From the NCBI GenBank assembly GCA_037501455.1, contig CM074859.1:89672894-89736893 (forward strand): a DNA stretch of 64,000 nucleotides, given 5' to 3'. The notes beneath the pieces are model-generated. The model saw only the letters and a list, made by a program, of their open reading frames with translations. It ran no database searches and was not told the origin of the DNA. The stretch's first letter is position 1; each line of letters starts with the position of its first letter. The position numbers and the translations under genes are program-made. This document shows, one piece after another, positions 47,876-58,087 of this stretch. The stretch is from Lantana camara. Taxonomy: Eukaryota > Streptophyta > Magnoliopsida > Lamiales > Verbenaceae.

Positions 47876-49698
47876 AATTGAACTACCAGCTTTCTTACAT
47901 TTAAATATGGATTTGGTGTTGTTTTGATGTTGTTAAATTTTATCCCGAGAGCTTCCCCTGCTTTTGCCCTGTTTTTCCAGTTGCAGAAGCTGGGAACGGC
48001 CCTTCCCGCCTCAAGGCCTTTTGGGAACGGTCATTCCCACACTTCAGTTTAAATTAGGCGGCCGAGCCTGGGAACGGCCGTTCCCATTTTGGCCTGAGTA
48101 CCGGAAGGGCCGTTCCCACCTAAGGCGCGCTTTTATTTTGAAAAACGCTGGCACGTTTTAGAAGGGCCACGGGAACGACCCTTCCCAGTTTCAACATGGG
48201 ACCGGACTGCGACAGAACAAAACCTTCTGTACAAAAATTAGATTTTGGGATTTTAACCCAAACATTTATTTGATCCCAAATTGCTATTATATGATTGATT
48301 ACATGCTAAAACAAGATGTTTTCATGCTACATTGTATTTTGCTCGTCATCTCGTAGCATTTTCGCCGTTCATCATATTTGGTCCATTTAGAGTCAAGTCT
48401 CACGTGTACACGTCTATTTTGCACAGACCAGCTTCGTAGGGAAGAGGAGCAAGCCCCGTAGGCCGTGCCCTACTTGTCTTTTGTTGGTAAAGGTGAGGTT
48501 TAATTGTTAGTATATAGAACCCGTATAACCTTTATGTGGATTTCAAGCCAAAAGGTATATATATATATACTTATTTCTAATGTTTTCTAAACTTATACAC
48601 AATTGCAAGCAAGTCATGTATCATGATTGATTGGTTGATCGTGTTTTGGCGAGTAAAGCATGTCACATTGGGCCTAAGGGTAGTGGTTTGAGCCAACCGG
48701 GAAAGCATGGGCTGACGAGTAACTCGAACATTATCCTCACCACATTTGGGGTCACCCCTGAATCCACTAGGAGATTAGTGGAGAAAGGAGCTCCGGGCTT
48801 AGGGATTCATGTACCCTCTGCTCAATGAGATTAGATGGTGGGGCCTTGCAATCCCACCATCACCGGAGGGAGAAGGAGACTGGGTACGGGTCCGGAACCA
48901 CGGATTGTCCTCGGGTTATTGTCATGATTGCATGTATTGATTGTAGTGCCTGAATACACTTGCACGATTGGACAATAAGGGAATTGCATAACCACGTACT
49001 GATTAACAAAGCATGCATGTATTGTACACAGTTGGAGAAAGGTTGGAGAAATGCCCTCACTCGCCGGGCCACGTATTGCACGTATTGAATGCATGAAAAT
49101 GATTCGAGTATTTAATATTGATAGTTGTAATCTCGGGCGAGTTCTCTATTAGTGTGAACGTATAATACTTTTAATTATAAAACCTTACCCGAGGTTATAA
49201 CTTGCATGTTAACTGCGCTAATATATATGTATTGCCCCTCACTCAGTCTTCCATGGACTGACGCCCCACCTTTCAGGTTGTCGCGGTCGTGTGCTAGGCG
49301 GGAGTCAGAGTCGTGTCTTGTCGTCCAGCTGGGTTTAGCACTTCACACATTTCCATGATATTGCTTTTGTCATGTCCAGAGTTAGTATGTTATCGTTTGG
49401 AGACTTTTACTTGTATAATATATAGGAGATAATAATGTATTGATATTTGTTGGTATCTATTAGTATTTATATTGTTGATGTAAATATGGTACCTATATGT
49501 ATTAATGAATTAATGCTTCCGCTTTTAAGTTTTATATCCTAAGTTTGTATTGCCTTGGGGTACAGTCCCGCCTAGCTAGCCAGTTTCTTTTATTGTCACC
49601 CGTTCGCTATGGGTTAGTTCATGTACGGATTGTTCATTTCATATGTGGATCGGCCTATAGTACGGGGGTGTGGTATCTCTACGTATAGGGGTGCTACA
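47876..49698 (+). repeat. 5' LTR of element C, second part
   Basis: Resumes after solo LTR D and matches 54520-56361. Has five GGGAACGG-type palindromes (47992-48186), a donor-like AAG|GTGAGGTT at 48493, arms CCACT/AGTGG (48764-48781), GATGGTGGG/CCCACCATC (48834-48861), AATCTCGGG/CCCGAGGTT (49129-49196), an acceptor-like CACCTTTCAG (to 49276) and GTGCTAGGCGGG. Ends GGGGTGCTACA. Confidence 0.9.
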
Positions 49699-49705
49699 TC
49701 TAAGG

Positions 49706-49720
49706 TGGTATAAGAGCCCG
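49706..49720 (+). other. Primer binding site of element C
   Basis: TGGTATAAGAGCCCG, seven bases after the LTR; one change from TGGTATCAGAGCCCG (initiator methionine tRNA). Confidence 0.75.
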
Positions 49721-52530
49721 GTTGCAAAACCGAGGTTCTAGTGTTGTGTCATGTCAAGTCCAGGTCGAGCGGCGTAGGATTAACTGTTAATTGAGAGTCT
49801 TGCATATTATTTGAATTTATTTGAATCCCTTGAATTAATTGAGTTACTTGATAACCTGTGCCCTGTATTGATTTCTGCTATTAATCGTTAATTAATTGAT
49901 CTTGAATTATTTGAAATTTATGTGCTCAACGTGTTTATTTTAAACATTGATAAATTACCTGCTGCATTTATATTAAAATTTTGTCGTGAGCATTAATTGA
50001 GTGATCATTATGTGACATGAGCACGCCTTACCCACATGCATTTATTTCAAAGAAGGTTGTGAGTTACAGGTTATGGAAACTATATTAGCCCCACGACCAA
50101 TTTACATGATAACCTCAGCATACTACAAACACTACTTCTTAAGCTTGGAAGGGTTGGAGAGGAGTCAAGGAAAGTCATACATGGATTTGAGGGCAATTAA
50201 TTTCTATTATTAGGTCGTCCAAGAATAAGGTCCGGAGTAAAAGAATCAACCGTGGAAATTATGTTTCATTCGAGCACCAGGTGAAAGGGGAATCGGAGTA
50301 TTAATTATTCAAGATTCGGGTGTGTTATCAAATTAGGACTCGGTTAATCGGGAAACAAATTCAAGTAAGGAAAGCAAATCATACTGATAATGCAAATCGA
50401 GCTAGTAGAGCCGAATGATCTATTCATGGAAGTTTAGGATGCTAGGGATTCTATAATTGGGTGGATTGAGCTCATTCTTCAGATTCAGGTTAAACTGCCG
50501 TATGAGAGTACCTCTAATGTCCGGACACGCCGAAAAATGTTGTCGTGCAGTGTCGGACACGTATCGGACACGGACACGGCTCCGACACGCCTCTGATACG
50601 TGTCCGACACACCTGATCCGTGTCTGAATAAAAAAAAAAAAGAAAAAAAGGGGACACGGTGTCGGACACTCCGTGGCGGAGTGTCCGACACGGCTGGAGA
50701 AGAAGACACGGACAAGGCTACAACCCAGAAGAAAAGGGGAAGAAATATTGCCTCGGTTTAGACTACAACCAGCCACCGCTTCTCTCCCTCATCTCTTCTC
50801 CGATGGAAAACACAGCAACAACCCCTTCCTTTCCCTTGCCTTCTCTCTGCCGAAACAGGGGGGACCCAACAAGAGAAGAAAACCCAGCAGCTCCGCCTCC
50901 CACGCCGTCGTGTCCAGCCACCGTCGTCGGCTATCTTAGCTATTCTGGCGAGTTTTCCCTTTCTGTTCTCTCAAATCGGAACAAGGCGACTTTATAGCAG
51001 CCACCACCGCAAGCTCCTGTATCTCTGCTGTAAGTCTGTAACCAAAGTAGGGATAAAGAAAGAAAAAGAGAATGGGCTAAGCCATCCCACCATTTTCAAA
51101 AAGATTGGGTCACCGTGTTGGGTTGATTGTTTTTTGTGGGCTAAGCTCCTCTAACTAAATTAATGGGTCATACGTTTTTTGTGTTGGGCTGATTGTTTTT
51201 TTTATTGAATTCATAATTATTAAAAGATTTAAAAATTTTGGACTAATAAAATGATCCACATAGCTAAAAAAATAAACTAATATTTATAAAATATATTATT
51301 TATATATGAAATATAGCCGTGTCGTTTCCTAAAATTTTTAAAAAATCCTTGTCGTGTCGTGTCCGTGTCCCCGTGTCCGTGTCCGTGCATCGTAGGAGAG
51401 TACGAATTGGGAACTTTAGAACAACGAATGGAAACGGTAAAGGATGATAAAGAAGCAAGAAAAGGGAACTATATGTTCAAGACGTAGGCAAGTAAGAAGA
51501 CAAGTCCTATAATCTATTCAGTTTATAAAGATTAGACTTAAGGGATTTCAGGCATGGTGGTAACTTGATGAATCGGGATGATAACGGGAGAATGATTTTT
51601 CAAGGGAAGTCTGGGAGCTAACTTCACGAGTGGAGAAGGGTTGAATTCAAGAGTTCATATTTGGAGTCCTACAATCCTACAAGTTAATGCAAGAAAATTT
51701 TGATCGAGGCAGTAGGTATGGTAAAAGGCAAGAAGCAACAAAGTTTAACCTTCATGGAAATGAAGCAAAGAGAATTGTGGGAAATAACACGATTTGGGAA
51801 TTTTAATTAAGGGAAGGAATAAAGGAAGTTTGACATTCCGATGGATATAAATTTGGAAGGCGATCACGCTAAAGGATTTATTTAGTTGGAGTATTTTCTA
51901 GATCCAAGCTGAATTGTCGTGTTGTGGGGTCATGTTAAAAGATGTGAAGCAACAAAATGGAAATGATAAAGAAAGGCAAGAAATTTCTAGATGAAGGTCG
52001 GGCGATCGAGTGCAGACAATAGAAAAGGGAATTCATTTAATTATTCAAAACTCCTAAGGAGTAAACAAGGAAGTTCTGATCAAAGTGACAATCATGAAGA
52101 AGACTCGGGCAACAATTGGAGAGTGAACATTAAAGGAAAAGGCAGGATGCTAATCCCCTGAGCATAGAGGACTTCCGGTTCAAGAAATTATAATCTCAAG
52201 CCGTGGGAATGTCCAAATTGTTACTAGATAATTCTGGAATTAAAAGACCGTGGAAAAAACAAGAAATGACCAACAGTTCAAGATAAGCTTATATTTCAAC
52301 AAACAAGGAATTACATGCCAAGATAAAGCTTTCCATTACTCCGGTGGCAGGTTCAATGCATCCATAAGCACGTGCATCATACGTTACTTTAAATTTTTAA
52401 ATTTCTATAATTATGTGTACTTTTCTGTTTGACCTTAATTATCCCAAAAGTGTTGATTTTATTATTTTTAAGTGTGCTACCTGCATTGACATATTAACTC
52501 AACATGCATATCTAGTGTCTTGATTTCAGG
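49721..52530 (+). other. Leader of element C, non-coding, with a hAT-like insert
   Basis: About 1.9 kb once the insert at 50512-51395 is removed. Purine-rich text (many AAGGAAG/GAAAGG phrases) without a frame of any length. It leads to TTTCAG|GATG at the gag start (52531 is the A of ATG). Confidence 0.6.
50512..51395 (+). mobile_element. hAT-like non-autonomous transposon with captured exon-like sequence
   Basis: Exact 8-bp target duplication GAGAGTAC (50504-50511 and 51396-51403). The imperfect terminal repeats CTCTAATGTCCGGACACG and CTACGATGCACGGACACG match at 13 of 18. Subterminal regions are full of GTGTCCGACACG-type repeats, including a perfect 15-bp hairpin with a 3-base loop (50659-50673 and 50677-50691). 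There is no transposase. An 8-bp duplication with such subterminal repeats fits the hAT superfamily. The centre (about 50700-51040) looks unlike the ends: a CT-rich leader, an ATG at 50803, a 64-codon frame and a donor-like CTGTAAGT. Confidence 0.75.
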
Positions 52531-53319
52531 ATGTCTCAAGGTCGCTCTCATCACGAACGAGAGCCTAGGGTTCCTCCACATTTACCCCCTCCGGTTCAAC
52601 CTCAGGAGTTTTTCGATTCCTTGGTTAGTTTGATCGATCAGAAGATTAAAGAGTATGTTTTATCAGTGCCACTAGTTTTCTCACCACAGTCGGACCAAAT
52701 TTCGATAGCCTTTAGGGAGTTTCAAAACCAACAACCCTCAAAGGTATTTGAAGGAAATAATGTTCCAGTTGAGCCGCAATTTAAGAAAGTTAAAAGAGTG
52801 TGGAAACTAACTCCAAGTGGTTCCCAAGAAAAAGTTCGAGGCCCCACCTCGTTAGGGGCAAGAAGGTCTAATCCTCAATCCGGGCAAGCTTCAGGTTCAA
52901 AATTAGGACAAAATTTCAACAAAGGAAAGCGACCTATACCTGATCATACCCCGACACCTCAAGAAAGATCTCGAAAGAAAAAGAAACAATCACTTGGATC
53001 GAGTTCGGGAGTTTCACGTACCCCAGCTTCAACAACATGTTCCGGTAAACTTCTTTGCAATTATTGTGGGCGTGACAACCACACTTATGAGGGTTGTAGA
53101 AGACGGTTGGGATTATGTTTATATTGTGGGAGCGATGAACATCAAATAGATTCATGCTCCAAGCGACAAAGGAAATCTACCAGGGATGAAAGACTGCTTG
53201 TTCGAGCCCGGGAAGGTGTTCGAGTGAGGGGGGTGCAAAATGCAAATGTGAATCTGATCCGGGAAGAAGAAGGTACCAATTATATGCATGACACAACCAA
53301 CGGTGAACGGTACATTTAA
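52531..53319 (+). CDS. Shortened gypsy gag of element C (262 aa)
   Basis: Nucleocapsid/capsid-type protein of a gypsy element. The N-terminal part (SQGRSHHERE, PQEFFDSLVSLIDQKIKEYV, FREFQNQQPSKVFEGNN) parallels the gag of element H. After VWKLTPSGSQEKVRG the main retrotransposon gag core (the part with AYSWWDS and FVREFRNKFIPP in H) is missing. It is followed by a basic linker and two intact zinc knuckles, CNYCGRDNHTYEGC near 193 and CLYCGSDEHQIDSC near 213. It stops where the protease would begin. A structural protein missing its assembly core is odd. The frame is open, but whether it still acts is unknown. Confidence 0.8.
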   Translation: MSQGRSHHEREPRVPPHLPPPVQPQEFFDSLVSLIDQKIKEYVLSVPLVFSPQSDQISIAFREFQNQQPSKVFEGNNVPVEPQFKKVKRVWKLTPSGSQEKVRGPTSLGARRSNPQSGQASGSKLGQNFNKGKRPIPDHTPTPQERSRKKKKQSLGSSSGVSRTPASTTCSGKLLCNYCGRDNHTYEGCRRRLGLCLYCGSDEHQIDSCSKRQRKSTRDERLLVRAREGVRVRGVQNANVNLIREEEGTNYMHDTTNGERYI

Positions 53320-53524
53320 CCATGCATATCATATACATCACAGATCTTATTGCCATTGTATTTAATTTCTTGTTCATTGCGAATTAGTTAGTTGTGAATG
53401 ATAAGTATGTGATTAAAATGATTTTTATTTGTCTATATGATATTTATGAAATTAATATGATTCTATTTGTTTATGTAACATTCATGCCATTGTTTCTACA
53501 ATTTGTTCCTTGAATTATTTTCGT

Positions 53525-53665
53525 GCATGTTGAGAGACGGGGCTCTCTCTCCTTCTTGTTGAGAGATGGGGCTCTCTCACCCCTTGCTGAGAAACGGGGT
53601 TTTCTCATTTCTTGTGAAAGACGGGGTTCTTTCATTCATGTTCAAGAGATGGGGTTCTCTTATGG
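53525..53665 (+). repeat. Tandem GAGAGAYGGGGYTCTCT repeats before the 3' LTR of C
   Basis: About five imperfect copies of a 28-32-bp unit: GAGACGGGGCTCTCTC, GAGATGGGGCTCTCTCA, GAAACGGGGTTTTCTCA, AAAGACGGGGTTCTTTCA, GAGATGGGGTTCTCTTA. Each unit is itself a small inverted repeat (GAGA...TCTC, AAAGA...TCTTT), and the arms change together. Confidence 0.7.
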
Positions 53666-53715
53666 CTTGTGCATTATTTCAAAACTTGACAGTGGGCTTG
53701 GGGACCAGGTCCTTT

Positions 53716-53740
53716 TAAGAGGGGGGGGGGGGGGAAGAAT
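53716..53740 (+). other. Polypurine tract of element C
   Basis: AAGA followed by a run of G and then GAAGAAT, directly before TGTAACGCCCCG of the 3' LTR. Confidence 0.8.
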
Positions 53741-56361
53741 TGTAACGCCCCGAATTTCATTAATTACATTCTTATGTTTATTATAATTTTATAAATTATA
53801 TTTTATCAAATTTTCACGCAATTTCATGAATTCATATTAAATTGAGAATTGATTTCATAACTTGGAAATATTTATTTCGTGAAATAGTTGCCAATATGAT
53901 TTAATTGTCAACTTGTCCCTATATGTTCATTCTTTTAAATTTAGGGACCAAATTGCATAACATTTTCAAGGACTAAATTGATCATATTTCAAAACTATAC
54001 ATACTTAATTGCATGACTTGAATACTTGGAGGATTAAATTGCAAATTGGCATATTTCACACAAATCAAAATGGTGAATCACGTAAATGCATCTCCAAGCT
54101 TCCTTGATCCATTTTCATCCATTTTCCTCCAACATATTCCTTCTCTTGCTCTCGGTTTCTTCAAGAAGAAAAGGGAAGAATAGATTTTCCTCACTTTATC
54201 CAAGAATCTCAAGAAATATTTGAAGCTTGTTCATCATCATCATCTTCCTTCACCATTTCTTGTTCTTTAAAGGTGGATTTATGCATGAAAGTCATGATCT
54301 TGAACATATGTGTGAAGGCTAGGGTTTGAGAATCATGGAGTATATGGAGTAATTGTTGCTTGCTACCTAAATATATGTTTTTTTCTCGGATTAATGCATG
54401 AATTCTTGAGGAATTTGAGCTAATATATTAAATTTATACATGAACTTGAAAGTGGAAAGCCTTGATGATGAAGCATGATTAGAGGTGTTCTTGTGTGTTT
54501 TATAGTACTTTGAACATATATACAATTGAACTACCAGCTTTCTTACATTTAAATATGGATTTGGTGTTGTTTTGATGTTGTTGAATTTGTCCCGAGAGCT
54601 TCCCCTGCTTTTGCCCTGTTTTTCCAGTTGCAGAAGCTGGGAACGGCCCTTCATGCCTCAAGGCCTTTTGGGAACTGTCATTCCCACACTTCAGTTTAAA
54701 TTAGGTGGCCTAGTCTGGGAACGGCCGTTCCCATTTTGGCCTAAGTGCCGGAAGGGCCGTTCCCACCTAAGGCGCGCTTTTATTTTGAAAAACGCTGGCA
54801 CGTTTTAGAAGGGCCACGGGAACGGCCCTTCCCAGTTTCAACATGGGACCGGAACGGCCGTTCCCAGGCCTGCGACAAAACAAAACCTTCTGTACAAAAA
54901 TTAGATTTTGGGATTTTAACCCAAACATTTATTTGATCCCAAATGGCTATTATATTATTGATTACATGCTAAAACAGGATGTTTTCATGATACATTGTAT
55001 TTTGCTCGTCATCTCGTAGCATTTTCGCCGTTCATCATATTTGGTCCATTTAGAGTTAAGTCTCACGTGTACACATCTATTTTGCACAGACCAACTTCGT
55101 AGGGAAGAGGAGCAAGCCCCGTAGGCCATGCCCTACTTGTCTTTTGTTGGTAAAGGTGAGGTTTAATTGTTAGTATACAGAACCCGTATAACCTTTATGT
55201 GGATTTCAAGCCAAAAGGTATATATATATATACTTATTTCTAATGTTTTCTAAACTTATACACAATTGCAAGCAAGTCATGTATCATGATTGATTGATTG
55301 ATCGTGTTTTGGCGAGTAAAGCATGTCACGTTGGGCCCGAGGGTAGTGGTTTGAGCCAACCGGGAAATCATGGGCTGACGGGTAACTCGAATATTATCCT
55401 CACCACATTTGGGGTCACCCCTGAATCCACTAGGAGATTAGTGGAGGAAGGAGCTCCGGGCTTAGGGATTCATGTACCCTCTGCTCAATGAGATTAGATG
55501 GTGGGGCCTTGCAATCCCACCATCACCGGAGGGAGAAGGAGACTGGGGACGGGTCCGGAACCATGGATTGTCCTCGGGTTATTGTCATGATTGAATGTAT
55601 TGATTGTAGTGCCTGAATACACTTGCACGATTGCACAATAAGGGAACTGCATGACCACGTATTGATTAACAAAGCATGCATGTATTGTACACAGTTGGAG
55701 AAAGGTTGGAGAAATGCCCTTACTCGCCGGGCCATGTATTGCACGTATTGAATGCATGAAAATGATTCGAGTATTTAATATTGATAGTTGTAATCTCGGG
55801 CGAGTTCTCTATTATTGTGAACGTATAATACTTTTAATTATGAAACCTTACCCGAGGTTATAACTTGCATGTTAACTGCGCTAATATATATGTATTGCCC
55901 CTCACTCAGTCTTCCATGGACTGACGCCCCACCTTTCAGGTTGTCGCGGTCGTGTGCTAGGCGGGAGTCAGAGTCGTGTCTTGTCGTCCAATTGGGTCTA
56001 GCACTTCACACATTTCCATAATATTGCTTTTGTCATGTCCAGAGTTAGTATGTTATCGTTTGGAGACTTTTACTTGTATAATATATAGGAGATAATAATG
56101 TATTGATATCTGTTGGTATTTATTAGTATTTATATTGTTGATGTAAATATGGTACCTATATGTATTAATGAATTAATGCTTCCGCTTTTAAGTTTCATAT
56201 TCTAAGTTTGTATTGCCTTGGGGTATAGTCCCGCCTAGCTAGCCAGTTTCTTTTATTGTCACCCGTTCGCTATGGGTTAGTTCATGTATGGATTGTTCAT
56301 TTCGTATGTGGATCGGCCTATAGTGCGGGGGTGTGGTATCTCTACGTATAGGGGTGCTACA
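53741..56361 (+). repeat. 3' LTR of element C, uninterrupted
   Basis: 2621 bp, TGTAACGCCCCG to GGGGTGCTACA. The complete copy shows the pre-insertion site of solo LTR D (CATATATACAATTG near 54515). It has six palindromes of the GGGAACGG family (54640-54868), one more than the 5' LTR, which has a deletion there, plus the full donor, hairpin and acceptor series at 55155-55940. Confidence 0.92.
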
Positions 56362-56366
56362 TTTCT

Positions 56367-57513
56367 TATGTTATGTAATGTAATGTTTTGGATTTGAGTA
56401 ATGGGCCCCGGAGTTGTGGGTAAGGGAGACCTGGGTCGGCCATGGGGTCGCAGGTTATGACCCCTGTACACATCTCCAAAATTAGTTCAGATTACCCCTA
56501 ATCTAGGAGGTTTGGTGAGTGACGGAGATCCTGAGGGTTTGGAGTGGCTTGCACTCGCCTCACCTGAAATAGATGGTTTGGGTCGCGCAACCCTTCCATC
56601 ACCGGTGAAGGAGGTATGTTAGTTATGTTAGTTAATGTGATTTATTATGTATGATTAGTTGGCCGAGCCCAGGATGGGACTAGGTACTCATACCCGCCGA
56701 GTTTTGTATATATGCTCTGTTAAAGTTCGTGAAACGGGCATAGACTTAAAATTAAGATAAAATATGGATCTCCTTGAAAGTATAAGTTAAGATATGAAAT
56801 GTTCTGACAAGATTTGATACGATAAGTTTGTTTTGTTATGATTTGATACATATGAATTTTGTTAAGTTAAGTTTTGTTCCTTTTTGATAAGAATCCTTAT
56901 ATGTAAGTATCACAGGAAAAGTTTGGTGTGCAAAAACTATCCCAGGGTTCACGAACCGTGTGTGATTGAATGTGCTTTGCTCCTTATACGTATGTAGCGT
57001 GTGTGGGTAGCCCCTCACTCAGTCTGTGTGACTGACCCCTCTCCTCTTTTGTTTTTAGTGTGCAGGTTTGCGTGGAGTCCGAGCTAGGCGGAGTCTGTCG
57101 AGTCTTTTGTCAAGTTTGAGTCCTTGCATACGCACTTTTGTAGTTGTATAAATCTGAACATTGTATGTATATTTTATGATTTATTTTGATATGATATATT
57201 TCGGGACAGGCTTCTAGGAAACAGTTTGAACCCGTTTGCATTTATGATAATATTCGGGATTAGGTATCTATGGTAGTTAAACCCGTCACCTGCTGCTTGT
57301 GATTCATTATCGAAATATATATTTCGCTTCCGCATATACATTCATTTTTTTGTTGGTTTGTTTAAATCGCAGGTTCTACGTTCCGCCTAGCTTTGGTGTG
57401 TGTCAGTCGGTCTCCCATTCGCCTCTGCTCGGTTCATGTACGGGTTTCCCATATCGTATGTGGATTGGGCTTAGGTGCGGGGGATGTGGTGACCCACCGT
57501 GCGGGGTGCTACA
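56367..57513 (+). repeat. 3' LTR of element A, second part
   Basis: Resumes with TATGTTATGTAATG, matching 21269 onward in the 5' LTR, and ends GCGGGGTGCTACA directly before the second ATACC target copy. Confidence 0.88.
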
Positions 57514-58037
57514 ATACCATCTTCCCCGTACATCCTACCCCCCAACTTAACCTGCGACCAACACCCCACACACCCAACAAATCGCTGTCGCCACCAGGCC
57601 CACCACCACCACCACCACCACCACTACACCAAATCATTACTACCACCACACTTTCAGCAAGTCGCCGCTGCCGCTGCCGCCCCCGCCCAAGCCACTGCCA
57701 CCACACCAAGTCGCCACCACCATTATACCCCCAACAAATCGTCGTCGCTACCACCACACCAATTCGTCACCGCCACTATCGCACCAAGTTGCAGCCGCTA
57801 CCATGCTAAATCCACCGCTTTCTTTGACAGGTTCGTAGAAAAGGGATGAGGATTTTGTGTGTGTGGAGTCGGTGTGGCCATGTGTTGTTGCTTATAACTG
57901 ATTTTTAAATTTACAGAGGAGGCAAGATGGGAATGGGAGCAAGGGAAGGGGTTTGGCGGAGGGTTTCAGCTATGTTTGAGGGGTGTGGGTGATTTTTTTT
58001 TTCTTATTTTCTTGTTTTAATTTCGTTTTATATTTAC

Positions 58038-58043
<6 letters not shown>
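57514..58043. other. Flanking DNA right of the nest, CCACC-rich, no gene called
   Basis: ACC/CCA trinucleotide-rich (57600-57800), giving open Pro/His/Thr frames on both strands that look like low complexity. It resembles the CCACC-rich stretches near 3200 and 10500, which may be copies of one repeat family. Confidence 0.4.

Positions 58044-58082
<39 letters not shown>
58044..58082. repeat. (AT)n microsatellite
   Basis: About 19 TA units in an uninterrupted run. Confidence 0.85.

Positions 58083-58087
<5 letters not shown>

Larger units (their letters stand above)
33515..56361 (+). mobile_element. Gypsy element C, gag-only, full extent with nested insertions
   Basis: Target duplication TTTCT at 33510-33514 and 56362-56366. 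The 5' LTR is 33515-34296 plus 47876-49698 (2605 bp), the interior 49699-53740 (4042 bp) and the 3' LTR 53741-56361 (2621 bp). The interior codes only for a shortened gag and has no protease, reverse transcriptase, RNase H or integrase, so the element depended on enzymes from relatives (the TR-GAG type of non-autonomous element). The LTRs are similar, with scattered substitutions and short indels, so its age is between A and the intact copia. Confidence 0.9.
15573..57513 (+). mobile_element. Gypsy element A, full extent including everything nested in it
   Basis: The outer boundary is fixed by a 5-bp target duplication ATACC (15568-15572 and 57514-57518) directly outside TGTGACAC... and ...GTGCTACA. 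The 5' LTR is 15573-22423 (about 3.25 kb after removing solo LTR B), the interior 22424-31615, and the 3' LTR 31616-33514 plus 56367-57513 (about 3.05 kb after removing C). The two LTRs differ by many substitutions and some indels, so this is the oldest insertion of the nest. The interior has lost most of its coding sequence. Gypsy assignment rests on the gag remnant, LTR ends and tract before the 3' LTR; the chromovirus sub-clade is inferred. Confidence 0.88.

Noticed and set aside
47992..48186. Regularly spaced palindromes considered as a CRISPR-like array
   Set aside because: Plant nuclear context, imperfect palindromes inside LTRs, spacers shared between LTR copies, no cas genes.
48631..49094. 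Frames of 65-87 codons found in both LTRs of C (again at 55294-55757)
   Set aside because: Repeated only because the LTR is repeated; they fall within the structured, probably intronic module and have no protein motif.
57393..57849. Pro/His/Thr-rich frames right of the nest
   Set aside because: They follow a CCA/ACC trinucleotide-rich stretch and start inside the LTR of A; no domain or splice structure.
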